Assembly (NCBI GenBank): GCA_005881215.1
Contig: VBDZ01000012.1
Span: 1-52,168, forward strand
DNA: 52,168 nucleotides
Origin: Chloroflexota bacterium
Lineage (GTDB): Bacteria > Chloroflexota > Dormibacteria > CF-121
Reading direction: 5' to 3'
Below, piece by piece: positions 1 to 9,496 of the stretch. Position 1 is the first letter of the stretch; every line of letters starts with the position of its first letter. Below the pieces are notes generated by a model, which worked only from the letters and a program-made list of their open reading frames with translations, had not been told where the DNA came from and did not search any database. The translations under genes were made by a program, and so were the position numbers.

Positions 1-1050
1 CTCGTTCCCAAGCTTCGCCAGCGGGACACCACCGTGCGACTTCAGCGCGCGAACCGTGGCGACGACCAGCGCCGCGGCCGGGCGCAGATGGCCGTAGCGC
101 GCCACGATGTGCGCGAATTTTTCCAGACCGAGATCGGCGCCGAAACCGGCCTCGGTGACGACTACGTCGGCAAGCTTGAGCGCCATCTGGTCCGCCAGCA
201 GCGAATTGTTGCCGTGGGCGATGTTCCCAAACGGACCGGCGTGCACCAGGGAGGGCTGCCCTTCCATGGTCTGCACGATGTTGGGAAGAAGCGCCTCCTT
301 GAGCAGCACGGTCATCGCCCCGGCCACCCGAAGGTCCTCGGCGGTGACGAAGCTGCCGTCCTTTCGCTGGCCAATGATGATGCGCCCGATTCGGTGCCGG
401 AGATCCTCGAGGTCACTCGCCAGGGCGAGGATGGCCATGATCTCCGACGCGGCCGCGATGATGAAACTCGACTCGCGTGGCACGCCGTGCTCGTCGCCAC
501 CGAGGCCGGTGACGATGTGCCGCAAGGCACGATCGTTGACATCCAGCGTCCGCGGCCAGGTGATGAAGCTGGGCCCAATCTCGAGCTGCCCGTGGAAGAT
601 CGCGGCATCGATCACCGCCGCCAGCAGGTTGTGGGCGGCTTCGACGGCGTGGATGTCGCCGGTGAAGTGCAGGTTGATCTCCTCCATCGGGACGATCTGC
701 GCCAGGCCGCCGCCAGTGCCGCCGCCCTTGATCCCGAACAACGGCCCGGTCGACGGCTGTCGCAGGCAGAGCGCCGCATTGGCGCCGATCCGACCCAAGC
801 CCTGGGTCAGGCTGATGGCGCTCGTGGTTTTGCCTTCGCCGGCGCGGGTTGGCGTGATCGCAGTCACGACGACGAGGCGACCATCTGGCCGGTTCTCGAG
901 CCGCTTGAGAACGTCGAGGCTGATCTTTGCTTTGTGGGGTCCGTAGGAAATCATTTCCGATTCCAGTAGCCCGAACTCTTTGCCGACCTCCATCACCGGT
1001 CGTAAGCGCTCCGGGCGGCTGACATCAAGCGCTTTCGCTGCCTGGCTCAT
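1..1050 (-). CDS. fhs: Formate--tetrahydrofolate ligase (N-terminal part; truncated by left window edge)
   Basis: Reverse-strand reading from ATG at 1050: MSQAAKALDVSRPERLRPVMEVGKEFGLLESEMISYGPHKAKISLDVL...VVVTAITPTRAGEGKTTSAISLTQGLGRIG...; P-loop TPTRAGEGKTT typical of Fhs. Absent from the ORF track because the stop lies outside the window. Confidence 0.95.
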   Translation of the reverse strand, partial: MSQAAKALDVSRPERLRPVMEVGKEFGLLESEMISYGPHKAKISLDVLKRLENRPDGRLVVVTAITPTRAGEGKTTSAISLTQGLGRIGANAALCLRQPSTGPLFGIKGGGTGGGLAQIVPMEEINLHFTGDIHAVEAAHNLLAAVIDAAIFHGQLEIGPSFITWPRTLDVNDRALRHIVTGLGGDEHGVPRESSFIIAAASEIMAILALASDLEDLRHRIGRIIIGQRKDGSFVTAEDLRVAGAMTVLLKEALLPNIVQTMEGQPSLVHAGPFGNIAHGNNSLLADQMALKLADVVVTEAGFGADLGLEKFAHIVARYGHLRPAAALVVATVRALKSHGGVPLAKLGNE

Positions 1051-1340
1051 GCTCCCTCCTTCGTCGACGGATTCATCAGCCTGGATCGTGGGTTGGCCGC
1101 GTCCAGTTCCTTGACCAGCGCGTTCGCGACCTCCTCGGCCGAGCCGGCGCGTTCCTGCGCATCGCCCCAGCGCCAGGCTTCGAGATACGAGTCCATCTCA
1201 GTCGAGCCATCCTTCATCGCGTAGGCGTCGATCGCGGCCTGAAAACGGTCTGGGAGCATCCGCTTCACCTCTCCCGTGTCGTCCCAGGCCTTGACCTGGG
1301 CCGGGATGTGCTTCCAGAACATGACCTGATATTTCGCCAT
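1047..1340 (-). CDS. Small PF13769-like ('virulence factor') protein
   Basis: MAKYQVMFWKHIPAQVKAWDDTGEVKRMLPDRFQAAIDAYAMKDGSTEMDSYLEAWRWGD...; internal start of ORF 1047..1727; overlaps the flanking genes' start/stop codons. Confidence 0.7.
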   Translation of the reverse strand: MAKYQVMFWKHIPAQVKAWDDTGEVKRMLPDRFQAAIDAYAMKDGSTEMDSYLEAWRWGDAQERAGSAEEVANALVKELDAANPRSRLMNPSTKEGA

Positions 1341-1927
1341 CACGCCGCCTCCACCAGCTCCACCAGCCGGGTCTCGAGCTCTCCGAACCCGACGAACCGC
1401 ACCTCGAGGGGCAGGCCCAGGTACTGCGCGATTTCGCGCGCTTTGGTCACCAGCGCGTCGTTGGCAAATTGCGCCAGGTACAGCAGGTTGGTGTAGTTGG
1501 CGAAATACACCGGCTTGAGGTCGGGATAGCGATCGAGACCCAATCCGTGAATCACGGCGCGTTCGAAGTTGCGCACCAGCCAGTCGGTCAAAAAGAACGT
1601 CGCCGGTTGTTCGTGAGCGAGGCGATCGAAGTCCTTGCCGGCGAACATCTCGTAGCAATGCGGGCCACGCAATTGGACCGCCCCATACCGCTGGAGCACA
1701 GGATCCAACGCGCCGGCCGTGCCGCAATCACCATAGACGACGACCACCCGCTGGTACCGGCCGGACAGCTCCTCGAGACGACGCTGGACCGCCTCCACGA
1801 TCTTCTTCGGATAGAAGTGATGCATCGCCGGCACCCCGTAGATATCGACGTCCCAGCCGTGTTCGTCGACGATCGTCTTGACCTCTTTTCCGAGCGCGCC
1901 GCAGATCAGAAGGGCAACCGGCCTCAT
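1340..1927 (-). CDS. DUF1638 domain-containing protein
   Basis: MRPVALLICGALGKEVKTIVDEHGWDVDIYGVPAMHHFYPKKIV...YGDCGTAGALD; DUF1638-like, a family seen with corrinoid methyltransferase genes. Confidence 0.8.
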   Translation of the reverse strand: MRPVALLICGALGKEVKTIVDEHGWDVDIYGVPAMHHFYPKKIVEAVQRRLEELSGRYQRVVVVYGDCGTAGALDPVLQRYGAVQLRGPHCYEMFAGKDFDRLAHEQPATFFLTDWLVRNFERAVIHGLGLDRYPDLKPVYFANYTNLLYLAQFANDALVTKAREIAQYLGLPLEVRFVGFGELETRLVELVEAA

Positions 1928-3750
1928 CGCAGCGACTCCAGTTCCGGAAAAGCCAGCACCGACACGAACGAATCGTTGAAGTCGGAACGGCCGGACAGCT
2001 CGACATACTCGATCTTCTCCGGCAGCTCGAAGGCGACCTGCCGCTCACGAAACGAGAGCAGCGACATCTTGGCGCCCTCGCCGGCGGTATTGCCGACCGA
2101 GAGGATTCGGTCGACGTCGACCGGCGGAACGAGCCCGATAATCTTGGCGCTCTCCGGATTGAGGTAGGAGCCGAACGACCCGCCGAGCAAGACCTCATCC
2201 AGGTCGGCGGCGGTCACCCCCATCACGTCCATCAACACCTTGATGCCGGTCGCGATCGAGCCCTTGCCGAACTGCAGCTCGCGCACGTCGCGCTGGCTCA
2301 GGTAGACGTTCTCAGCCAGAAGAAAGCCACGCACGCCGTCCACCGTGATCAGCCGGTCCGATAGCGGATGTTCGGGGACTTCCTCGCGGCTTCGCATCTT
2401 GCCACCGGCATCCAGCAACCCGGCCAGTCGAAGCTGGGCGACCGTATCGACCAGCCCCGAGCCACAGATCCCCTTGGGCGGGATGTCGCCCCCGATCACC
2501 TGCAGCTCGACGTGGTCGGTGAGCGTCACGCCTTCGATGGCACCATCGGTGGCGCGCATGCCGCAACGGATCTGGCTGCCCTCGAAGGCCGGCCCGGCGG
2601 GCGCCGCGGTGCAGAGCACACGCTTGACCGAGCCCAGCACGATCTCCCCGTTGGTGCCGACATCGACGAACACCCGCAGCTTGTCCTCGCGGGCCAGCCC
2701 GGTAGCGATCACCCCCGCGACGATGTCCGCACCGACGTAGGCGCCGATCACCGGCAACGTCTGGACATAGCCCGCTGGATGAATGTCGAGCCCGACGTCG
2801 CGGGCCGGCAGATAGAGCGGCTCGCGGAAGGCCGGCGTAAACGGCATCATCGAGATCGGCGTGGCATCAATGCCCAGCAAAAGGTGGAGCATCGTGGCGT
2901 TGCCGACGATGACCATCTCGTAGAGCCGATTGCGGTCGACGCCGGCGGCCTCGTAGAGCTCCGCGAGGATGCCGTTCATCGTCCGCTGGATCGCCTCGCG
3001 CAGTTCATCCTTCGCCTCATCGCCCTGCATCCCGTGGCTGATACGCGAGATCACGTCGGCGCCGAACGGCGCCTGGCCGTTCAGCGTCGACCGCACGGCC
3101 TCGGCCATGCCGGTGCGCAGATTCATCAACGTCCCGACCACCGTCGTGGTCCCCAGGTCGAACGCCACGCCATAGCTCTGCTCGCGGGTGTCGTCTGGTT
3201 CGACCGCGATCAACTGGTCGCCACCAAGGACGGCGGTGACCTTGAACTCAGCGGCCCGCAGGATGGCGGGCAGGGTCCGCAACACGCGAAGGTCGGATTT
3301 CATGTCGAAGCCCTCGGCGGTCAGGGCATCACGCAACCGCTCGACGTCACTCCGCTGGTCCTCGAGACTCGGCTCGGTCAGCTCGACGTAGACCTTGCGC
3401 ACGTTCGGGTCGAGCAGCACCAGCCGGTTGACACCCATGGTGGCGGCCTTCGGCACCCGCAGCAGCTCCGGCACGCTGACCGTCGTGTCCTCGTAGACTT
3501 TCGCCTGGCACGACAGCCGCCAGCCGGCTTCCAGTTCGCCGGGACGAAGTTGCTTCCGGTCCGCCGTCGTGATCTCGGCGCCGCCTTCGAGGACCTGCAC
3601 CTTGCACTTGCCGCAGGTGCCACGCCCACCGCAGGTTGAGTCGATCGGCAACCCGATCCAGTGCGCCGCACTGAACAGCGTGGTGCCCGGCGGCACCCGC
3701 GTCGTCTTGTCGAAGGGCTGATAGCGGACCTCGAGCTTCTTCTGGATCAT
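1924..3750 (-). CDS. Corrinoid activation/regeneration protein (N-terminal 2Fe-2S ferredoxin, C-terminal ASKHA ATPase; RamA/RACo-like)
   Basis: STCGGRGTCGKCKVQVLEGG...GWRLSCQAK 2Fe-2S motif; YGVAFDLGTTTVVGTLMNL and VFVDVGTNGEIVLG ASKHA motifs. ATG at 3750 preferred over the longer ORF. Confidence 0.9.
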   Translation of the reverse strand: MIQKKLEVRYQPFDKTTRVPPGTTLFSAAHWIGLPIDSTCGGRGTCGKCKVQVLEGGAEITTADRKQLRPGELEAGWRLSCQAKVYEDTTVSVPELLRVPKAATMGVNRLVLLDPNVRKVYVELTEPSLEDQRSDVERLRDALTAEGFDMKSDLRVLRTLPAILRAAEFKVTAVLGGDQLIAVEPDDTREQSYGVAFDLGTTTVVGTLMNLRTGMAEAVRSTLNGQAPFGADVISRISHGMQGDEAKDELREAIQRTMNGILAELYEAAGVDRNRLYEMVIVGNATMLHLLLGIDATPISMMPFTPAFREPLYLPARDVGLDIHPAGYVQTLPVIGAYVGADIVAGVIATGLAREDKLRVFVDVGTNGEIVLGSVKRVLCTAAPAGPAFEGSQIRCGMRATDGAIEGVTLTDHVELQVIGGDIPPKGICGSGLVDTVAQLRLAGLLDAGGKMRSREEVPEHPLSDRLITVDGVRGFLLAENVYLSQRDVRELQFGKGSIATGIKVLMDVMGVTAADLDEVLLGGSFGSYLNPESAKIIGLVPPVDVDRILSVGNTAGEGAKMSLLSFRERQVAFELPEKIEYVELSGRSDFNDSFVSVLAFPELESLR

Positions 3751-4628
3751 GACCGGGTCGCCGACTCGACGGCGGCCGCCTTCTTCTGGTCCTGGCGGAA
3801 AACCGAGATCCATCGCATCGCGTACTCGTCGTGGCCCAGGAGCAAATCCGAGGCCAGCACCGCCTTGCGCACATCATTGATGAGCGGGTTGGTGATGGCA
3901 CAGGTGAGACCGGCATGCATCGCCACCGGAAAGAAGGCGGCGTTGAGCACCGAACGGTCCGGCAATCCAAAGGAGACGTTTGAGGCGCCGCAGGTCATGT
4001 TGTTGCCGAGCTGCTCCTTGATCAGCCGCATGGTCTCGAGCGTGACGAGACCCGCCTGCGGGTCGGCCGCCACCGTCATCGCGATCGGGTCGATGATCAC
4101 GTCCTCGGGCGGGATGCCGTAGTAGGCTGCCCGCTCGATGATCCGGCGCGCGATCTCGACGCGCTCCTGCGGCACCATGGTGATACCGGTTTCGTCATTG
4201 CTCATCCCGATCACCGCGGCTCCGTACTTCTTGACCACCGGCAGGATGCGGTCCATCCGCTCGCCCTCGGCCGTCACGGAGTTGACGAGCGCCTTGCCCT
4301 CGTAGACGGCCAGCGCTGCCTCGAGCGCTTCGATCACGGATGAGTCGATGCAGATCGGCACGTCGGTGACTTCGCTGACGGCCTTGATGGCCGCCACCAG
4401 CAACGCCGGCTCGTCCACCATCGGGACCCCGGCGTTGACATCGAGCATCTGGGCGCCCGCCTCGACCTGGGCGATGGCATCAGCCTTCACCCGGTCCATC
4501 AAGCCGGCCCGCATTTCGGCAGCCAGCACCTTGCGGCCGGTCGGATTGATCCGCTCGCCGATCATCACGAACGGCCGGTCCACCGAGACCACGACCTCCT
4601 TCGAGCGCGAACGGAGCACCGTGTCCAT
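3747..4628 (-). CDS. Methyltetrahydrofolate:corrinoid methyltransferase (pterin-binding TIM barrel, AcsE/MtgA-like)
   Basis: MIGERINPTGRKVLAAEMRAG...AGAQMLDVNAGVPMVDEPALL...ICIDSSVIEALEAAL...NSVTAE; internal start of ORF 3747..4721. Confidence 0.9.
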   Translation of the reverse strand: MDTVLRSRSKEVVVSVDRPFVMIGERINPTGRKVLAAEMRAGLMDRVKADAIAQVEAGAQMLDVNAGVPMVDEPALLVAAIKAVSEVTDVPICIDSSVIEALEAALAVYEGKALVNSVTAEGERMDRILPVVKKYGAAVIGMSNDETGITMVPQERVEIARRIIERAAYYGIPPEDVIIDPIAMTVAADPQAGLVTLETMRLIKEQLGNNMTCGASNVSFGLPDRSVLNAAFFPVAMHAGLTCAITNPLINDVRKAVLASDLLLGHDEYAMRWISVFRQDQKKAAAVESATRS

Positions 4629-5581
4629 TAGCCGTGACCTCCAACGCTCGCACGCGGACTGAAGGTCGGTCGCGGCAGCAATCCCGCCGCTTCCGCCACC
4701 TGGACGACCCCCTCTTCCCACTTGATCCCGATCAGGTGGACGCCAGCCACGCCGGGAATCTCGCGCACGGCGCTGACCAGCTCGACCGCGATCCGCACAC
4801 CTTCATCGGCCTGCCGCGCGGCCGCCGTCTTTTCGAGCCGATCGACGAGCGAGTCCGGCACATGAAGGCCGGGAACCTTCTCCTTCATGTAACGGGCGCC
4901 GCGAGCCGACCGGGGGATACCGATCGACGGGATGATGAAGACCTTATCGAGCAGGCCGAGCTCCCCGACCATCGCCATGAAGCGGGCGAAGATGGGGACG
5001 TCGAAGACGAGCTGCGTCTGGATGAAGTCCGCGCCGGCTCGTACCTTCTTCTGCAGGCGCAGCGGGCGGAACTCGAGCGGCGGCGCAAACGGGTTTTCGA
5101 CCGCGCCGATGAAGAAGCTGGGTGCCTGCTCCAGCTTGCGGCCGCTGAGGTAGGTGCCGCGATCGCGCAGGCCGGCGGCGACTTCGACGAGCTGCATCGA
5201 GTCGATGTCATAGATCCGGCGGGCCTCGGGGTGGTCCCCGGCCGTCACGTCGTCTCCACTCATCAGCACGATGTTGCGAACCCCGAGGGCCGCCGCGCCC
5301 AGTAGGTCCGCCTGCAGGGCGAGGCGGTTCCGATCGCGAACAGTCAGCTGCATGATCGGCTCCAGCCCCTTCTCCACCAGCAGGTGGGCGGCCGCCAGCG
5401 AGGAGATGTGCACGTGGGCGCCGGTGTTATCGGTGCAGTTGATCGCGTCGACCGATCCCCGGAGTACCTCGGCGCGCCGCCACGTTGCCTCCGGGTCCGC
5501 GCTGTTGGCGGCGGACAGCTCCGCCGTCACGACGAATCGGCCGTCTCGCAGCAGGCCCGCCAGCCGGCTAGGACTCGGCAT
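4628..5581 (-). CDS. Methylenetetrahydrofolate reductase (MetF family)
   Basis: VVTAELSAANSADPEATWRRAEVLRGSVDAINCTDNTGAHVHISSLAAAHLL...MSGDD...GADFIQTQLVFD; ATG at 5581. Confidence 0.88.
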   Translation of the reverse strand: MPSPSRLAGLLRDGRFVVTAELSAANSADPEATWRRAEVLRGSVDAINCTDNTGAHVHISSLAAAHLLVEKGLEPIMQLTVRDRNRLALQADLLGAAALGVRNIVLMSGDDVTAGDHPEARRIYDIDSMQLVEVAAGLRDRGTYLSGRKLEQAPSFFIGAVENPFAPPLEFRPLRLQKKVRAGADFIQTQLVFDVPIFARFMAMVGELGLLDKVFIIPSIGIPRSARGARYMKEKVPGLHVPDSLVDRLEKTAAARQADEGVRIAVELVSAVREIPGVAGVHLIGIKWEEGVVQVAEAAGLLPRPTFSPRASVGGHG

Positions 5582-5942
5582 CCGGTTTCCAGCCTTTGGG
5601 CGCCACCCCGTCGCGACCATTAACGAGGTTGATCCACGACGACGTCCCCTGCAATTGCCAATCGACCGGCTTTTGCAGGTGCTCGATGTGGTCGCGCCAG
5701 AGTGGCAGCCGACGCGAACCCTCCCAGGCATCGACCCAGACGCAGCGCTTGTCCGGATAGACCTCGCAATTGCCGTTCGCTCGAACTCCGCCGCACGGCC
5801 CGTTGCGAAGATTCTTCGGACACCGCATCGGGCAGCTGAGTCCGGTCGAATGCAGAATGCATTGGCCGCACATCCGGCAACCCCAAATCGCCTCTTTCAG
5901 GGGCTTCTCCACCGCCAGAATGAGGCGCTCCGTCACCGACAC
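5568..5942 (-). CDS. MetV-like methylenetetrahydrofolate reductase accessory protein (cysteine-rich)
   Basis: CRMCGQCILHSTGLSCPMRCPKNLRNGPCGGVRANGNCEVYPDKRCVW; directly upstream of the metF-like gene. Confidence 0.88.
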   Translation of the reverse strand: MSVTERLILAVEKPLKEAIWGCRMCGQCILHSTGLSCPMRCPKNLRNGPCGGVRANGNCEVYPDKRCVWVDAWEGSRRLPLWRDHIEHLQKPVDWQLQGTSSWINLVNGRDGVAPKGWKPDAES

Positions 5943-5947
5943 CGGAC

Positions 5948-6664
5948 TCAGCCCTTCTTCAGCGTCTTGTCGATGAGCTCAACCGCCTGGGTGAGCGCCG
6001 CGTTCTCCGCGGCCTGGGCGGCACCCACGATCTGCTTGGCCATCCGGGTGGCGATCGACGCGTCGGGCGAGTAATGATCCGCGCCCGCGAGCTTGGCGTA
6101 CTCCTCGGTTACCGGGGCGCCCCCGACCATCACCGCAACCTTCTCGCGCAAGCCCGCCTTCTCCAGCGCCTGGATATTCACCTTGAACATCGGCATGGTC
6201 GTGGTCAGGAAGGCGGAGAAGCCGACGATGTGCGGCTCGTTGGTCCGCACCGCCTCGACGAATTTCTCCGGGGCACAGTTGACGCCGAGGTCGACCACCT
6301 CGAAGCCGGCACCCTCCATCATGATGATGACCAGGTTCTTGCCGATGTCATGGATATCGCCCTTGACGGTGCCAATCACCACCTTCCCGATCGGCTTGGC
6401 GCCGGTCTCAGCAATGAGTGGCCGCAGGATGACGAGCGCGCCCTGCATGGCGCGAGCCGCGATCAGCATCTCCGGGACGAAGAAGTCGCCCTTTTCGAAC
6501 CGCCGACCCACCTCTTCGAGTGACGGGATCAGCGCCTTGAACAGAATATCCATCGGGTCCATTCCGAGCTTCAGCGCCTCCTCAGTGAGCGCCTTGACCT
6601 CGGGTGCGTGTCCATTCAGCGTGTGATCGAAGAGTTCCTGCCGGATCTCCTCCTCGCGACTCAT
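5948..6664 (-). CDS. Methyltransferase cognate corrinoid protein (MttC/MtbC-like)
   Basis: B12-binding DxHxxG motif in VVIGTVKGDIHDIGKNLVIIMMEGAGFEVVDLGVN; GFSAFLTTTMPMFK; VMVGGAPVTEEYA. Confidence 0.95.
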   Translation of the reverse strand: MSREEEIRQELFDHTLNGHAPEVKALTEEALKLGMDPMDILFKALIPSLEEVGRRFEKGDFFVPEMLIAARAMQGALVILRPLIAETGAKPIGKVVIGTVKGDIHDIGKNLVIIMMEGAGFEVVDLGVNCAPEKFVEAVRTNEPHIVGFSAFLTTTMPMFKVNIQALEKAGLREKVAVMVGGAPVTEEYAKLAGADHYSPDASIATRMAKQIVGAAQAAENAALTQAVELIDKTLKKG

Positions 6665-7452
6665 GCCTGTCCTCCTCCAGTTGCGATGTAGCCCATCCGC
6701 TGTGAGATCGCCTCGCCTGCCTCCTTCGTCATCTCGCCGAGTTCGGTCAGCCGCTGCGGTGTGACGCGATACGAAGGACCGGCCACGCTCACGGCGGCAC
6801 TGACCTGGCCGTCGGTGCCGCGGACCGGTGCGGCGACGGCGTTCAATCCGATTTCGAGCTCCTCGAGCGTGAACGCCCAGCCGTCCTCCCTCACCCGGCC
6901 GAGTTGCCGTTCGAGGGTCTTGACGTCGGTGATGGTCCGCGACGTGAATCGCTGCAAGGGTTGGTCGAGAAGGCGGTGACGCTCGGCCTCCGGCAGGAAG
7001 GCGAGCAACACTTTGCCGTTCGAGGTGCAATGCAAGGGGGTCTGCTTGCCGACCCAGTTGACGTTGACGACCAGATTGGGCGCCGCGATCTGGTCGATGT
7101 TGATCACCTGGTCACCCTGGAGGATGGCGAGGTTGACCGTCTCGGAGGTGCGAGTGGCGAGTGCTTCCAGCACCGGCCGCGACGCCCGAGCCAGGTCGAT
7201 CTCGCCCACGACGGATGAGGCCAGCCGAACAAGTCCATAGCCGAGCCGGTACTTCTCCGTGGCCGGGTTCTGCTCGACCAGGCCGTGCTCCTGGAGCGTC
7301 GACAGCAGCCGGAAGGCCGTCGACTTGTGCACCTCAAGCCGCCGGGCGAGATCGGTGACCCGCATCTCGGGCTCCGATCCCAACAGCTTCAGGATGTCGA
7401 GCGCCCGGTCGAGTGATTGCACCTTGTTGCGCGTTGCAAAACCGGTGCTCAT
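6661..7452 (-). CDS. IclR family transcriptional regulator
   Basis: VQSLDRALDILKLLGSEPEMRVTDLARRLEVHKSTAFRLLSTLQEHGLVEQ wHTH plus IclR effector domain; ATG at 7452 preferred. Confidence 0.93.
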   Translation of the reverse strand: MSTGFATRNKVQSLDRALDILKLLGSEPEMRVTDLARRLEVHKSTAFRLLSTLQEHGLVEQNPATEKYRLGYGLVRLASSVVGEIDLARASRPVLEALATRTSETVNLAILQGDQVINIDQIAAPNLVVNVNWVGKQTPLHCTSNGKVLLAFLPEAERHRLLDQPLQRFTSRTITDVKTLERQLGRVREDGWAFTLEELEIGLNAVAAPVRGTDGQVSAAVSVAGPSYRVTPQRLTELGEMTKEAGEAISQRMGYIATGGGQA

Positions 7453-7455
7453 GGC

Positions 7456-7490
7456 ACAACAAGTATAGCCGCCGCGAGCGTGCCAAGGCA
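7456..7490 (-). promoter_or_regulatory. Putative promoter of the IclR gene (TTGCCT-18-TATACT), leaderless
   Basis: Reverse strand TTGCCTTGGCACGCTCGCGGCGGCTATACT; -10 TATACT is at 7462-7467, 9 nt from the ATG at 7452. Confidence 0.5.
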
Positions 7491-7536
7491 AGCGACCTTG
7501 TGGCCGTAAGCACGATCGGCTAGCGTTGGAAGCAAG

Positions 7537-7710
7537 GTGACCTTGAGTCGTCGCCTGAAACGCCAGAAGCGCGAGCCAGCCGCAAAGCCGGACCCCGAGG
7601 AAGCGCTATCCCCGGAGAGCCTCGATAACGCGGCCAGGCCGATGAAGCGGATTTTCCCGTTCGACTTCCCGGGTCACAACGGCGACTGGCTCGAGAAAGA
7701 CAGCAAGTAG
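7537..7710 (+). CDS. Putative 57-aa basic small protein
   Basis: GTG-initiated: (V/M)TLSRRLKRQKREPAAKPDPEEALSPESLDNAARPMKRIFPFDFPGHNGDWLEKDSK*; preceded by TTGTGG-17-TAGCGT (7498-7526). Confidence 0.4.
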   Translation: MTLSRRLKRQKREPAAKPDPEEALSPESLDNAARPMKRIFPFDFPGHNGDWLEKDSK

Positions 7711-7730
7711 GCTGCCTCCAAATTCAGAAG

Positions 7731-8714
7731 TCAGCCGACCGGGACTTCCCTGAGCTTTCGGATCTGCGCGTTTACTGAGGAGAGAACCTTCTGCACGTCG
7801 CCGATCACGGCGTAGTCCGCCTGCTCGACGATCGGCGCGGCGGCGTCGGTGTTGATGGCCAGGATGTGCTTGGCCGCCCGACAGCCGACCATGTGCTGGA
7901 TGGCGCCGCTGATGCCGCAAGCAATGTAGAGATCGGGGGCGATCCGCATCCCGGTCTGGCCGACCTGGTCGGAGTGCGGCCGCCAGCCCAGGCTGGTGAC
8001 GGCCCGCGAGCAGCCCACCGCCCCGCCCAGCAAACCGGCAAGCTCCTCCAGCGAGGCAAATCCCTCGGCGCTGCCCACGCCGCGGCCGCCGCCGATGACC
8101 ACCCGCGCCTGCGCCAGCGAGATCTTCCCGGTGTCGGCTTCGACCTGCGGGACGAGCCGCACCCGGAAGTCCTTGTCGTCCAGCGCCGGCGTGAAGGGAT
8201 GCGTGGCGACCTCGGTGCGGCTGGGCGAGGCTTCTGCGGCCAGGGCGTGCGGCGCAAGCGTCAGCAGCTTGACCCGGCCCTTGAGGTGCGCCTCCTCGAG
8301 CAGGCTCCCGCCCCAGCGCTGCCGCGTCACCGTGAACGGATCACCCGGCGCGATCTCGGTGCAGTTGGCGGCCAGTGGCAGCTTCATCCGCGCGGCGACG
8401 TGCGCCATCACCTCGCTGCCGCGGTCGCTCGCCGTGCCGATGACGACCTCGGGATTGACTCGCTCGGTAAGCTCGGCGACGGCGCGCGCCCACCCCGCCG
8501 GCGCGTAGTCCGCCAGCCGCGGATCGTCGCCGACATGCAACCGACTGACGCCGTAGGACGTCACGATTCCCGCGGCGGCGGCGCCCTTTGGCCCGATCGC
8601 GACCGCCTCGAGTGGCACAGCCATTTCGCCCGAAAGCCGTCCGGCCATCGTCAGCACCTCGAGCGACAGCGTGGTCGGCGCTCCATTGAGGTGCTCGATG
8701 AAGGCGAGGACCAT
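7731..8714 (-). CDS. etfA: Electron transfer flavoprotein alpha subunit
   Basis: MVLAFIEHLNGAPTTLSLEVLTMAGRL...ARVVIGGGRGVGSAEGF...ALNxx-type FAD region: YIACGISGAIQHMVGCRAAKHILAINTDAAAPI. Confidence 0.95.
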   Translation of the reverse strand: MVLAFIEHLNGAPTTLSLEVLTMAGRLSGEMAVPLEAVAIGPKGAAAAGIVTSYGVSRLHVGDDPRLADYAPAGWARAVAELTERVNPEVVIGTASDRGSEVMAHVAARMKLPLAANCTEIAPGDPFTVTRQRWGGSLLEEAHLKGRVKLLTLAPHALAAEASPSRTEVATHPFTPALDDKDFRVRLVPQVEADTGKISLAQARVVIGGGRGVGSAEGFASLEELAGLLGGAVGCSRAVTSLGWRPHSDQVGQTGMRIAPDLYIACGISGAIQHMVGCRAAKHILAINTDAAAPIVEQADYAVIGDVQKVLSSVNAQIRKLREVPVG

Positions 8715-8716
8715 GG

Positions 8717-9481
8717 TCAGAGCAGCCTCAACCGTTGAAAGAGCTCGACCACCTGGGCGCCGGCATCGCCATTCTTCCCGAGGATCTCGACCGAGTGTTC
8801 GACCTGCACCGGCAGCTTGAGCCGGATCTTTTCCAGCCCGCCGTCCTGCCACTGCGGCTTGATCCGCTCGATCTCTTTCTTCTTTGCTCGCAGTCGTCCG
8901 GGGAGCGAAGGGTACCGCGGCAGGTTGATGCCTTCCTTCACCGTCAGCACCGCCGGGAGCGACAGCTCGGCGGTTTCCCAGCCCGCTTCAGTCTGGCGGC
9001 GAACCATCGCTTCGCCATCACCGATCTCCAGCGCCTTGATGCCGGTGACGCATGGAAGGTCGAGCGCGTCGGCGACCCTTACCCCGATCTGGTAGCCGGC
9101 GCTGTCGGCGGACTCGTTGCCGAACATCACGAGGTCGTAGCTGCGCCCGGCGGCGCGCTCGGCCTCGATCGCCTCGACGATCGCCGCGGCGGTCGCGACA
9201 GGATCCCACTCGCGGCCATCGGTTTCGAGCAGGATGGCGCGCTCGATGCCCAGCGCCATCGCGTCGCGCAACTGGTCGATGGCGACCTCGGGTCCCAGGG
9301 TGAGCACGGTCGAACTGCCACCGTGCTTCTCGATCAGCCGCACCGCTTCCTCGACCGCGCACTCCTCGTGCGGGCTGACGGTAAACCCCAGGTAGCGGGT
9401 GTCGATCTCCTGGCTATCCGCGCTGAGGGCGATATGGCCGGCCGTCGCCGGCACGCGCTTGACGCAGACCAGGACATTCAT
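8717..9481 (-). CDS. etfB: Electron transfer flavoprotein beta subunit
   Basis: MNVLVCVKRVPATAGHIALSADSQEI...VSPHEECAVEEAVRLIEKHGG...ILLETDG...VMFGNESADSAGYQIGVRVADAL. Confidence 0.95.
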   Translation of the reverse strand: MNVLVCVKRVPATAGHIALSADSQEIDTRYLGFTVSPHEECAVEEAVRLIEKHGGSSTVLTLGPEVAIDQLRDAMALGIERAILLETDGREWDPVATAAAIVEAIEAERAAGRSYDLVMFGNESADSAGYQIGVRVADALDLPCVTGIKALEIGDGEAMVRRQTEAGWETAELSLPAVLTVKEGINLPRYPSLPGRLRAKKKEIERIKPQWQDGGLEKIRLKLPVQVEHSVEILGKNGDAGAQVVELFQRLRLL

Positions 9482-9496
9482 GGAGACCGCCCTCTG

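Noticed and set aside
34-969. Long + strand ORF (311 aa) at the left edge
   Set aside because: Shadow of fhs on the minus strand; the reverse reading gives clear Fhs motifs while this frame has no recognisable family.
2368-3639. 423-aa + strand ORF opposite the corrinoid activator
   Set aside because: High-GC shadow ORF; His/Arg/Asp-rich composition typical of antisense to real coding sequence.
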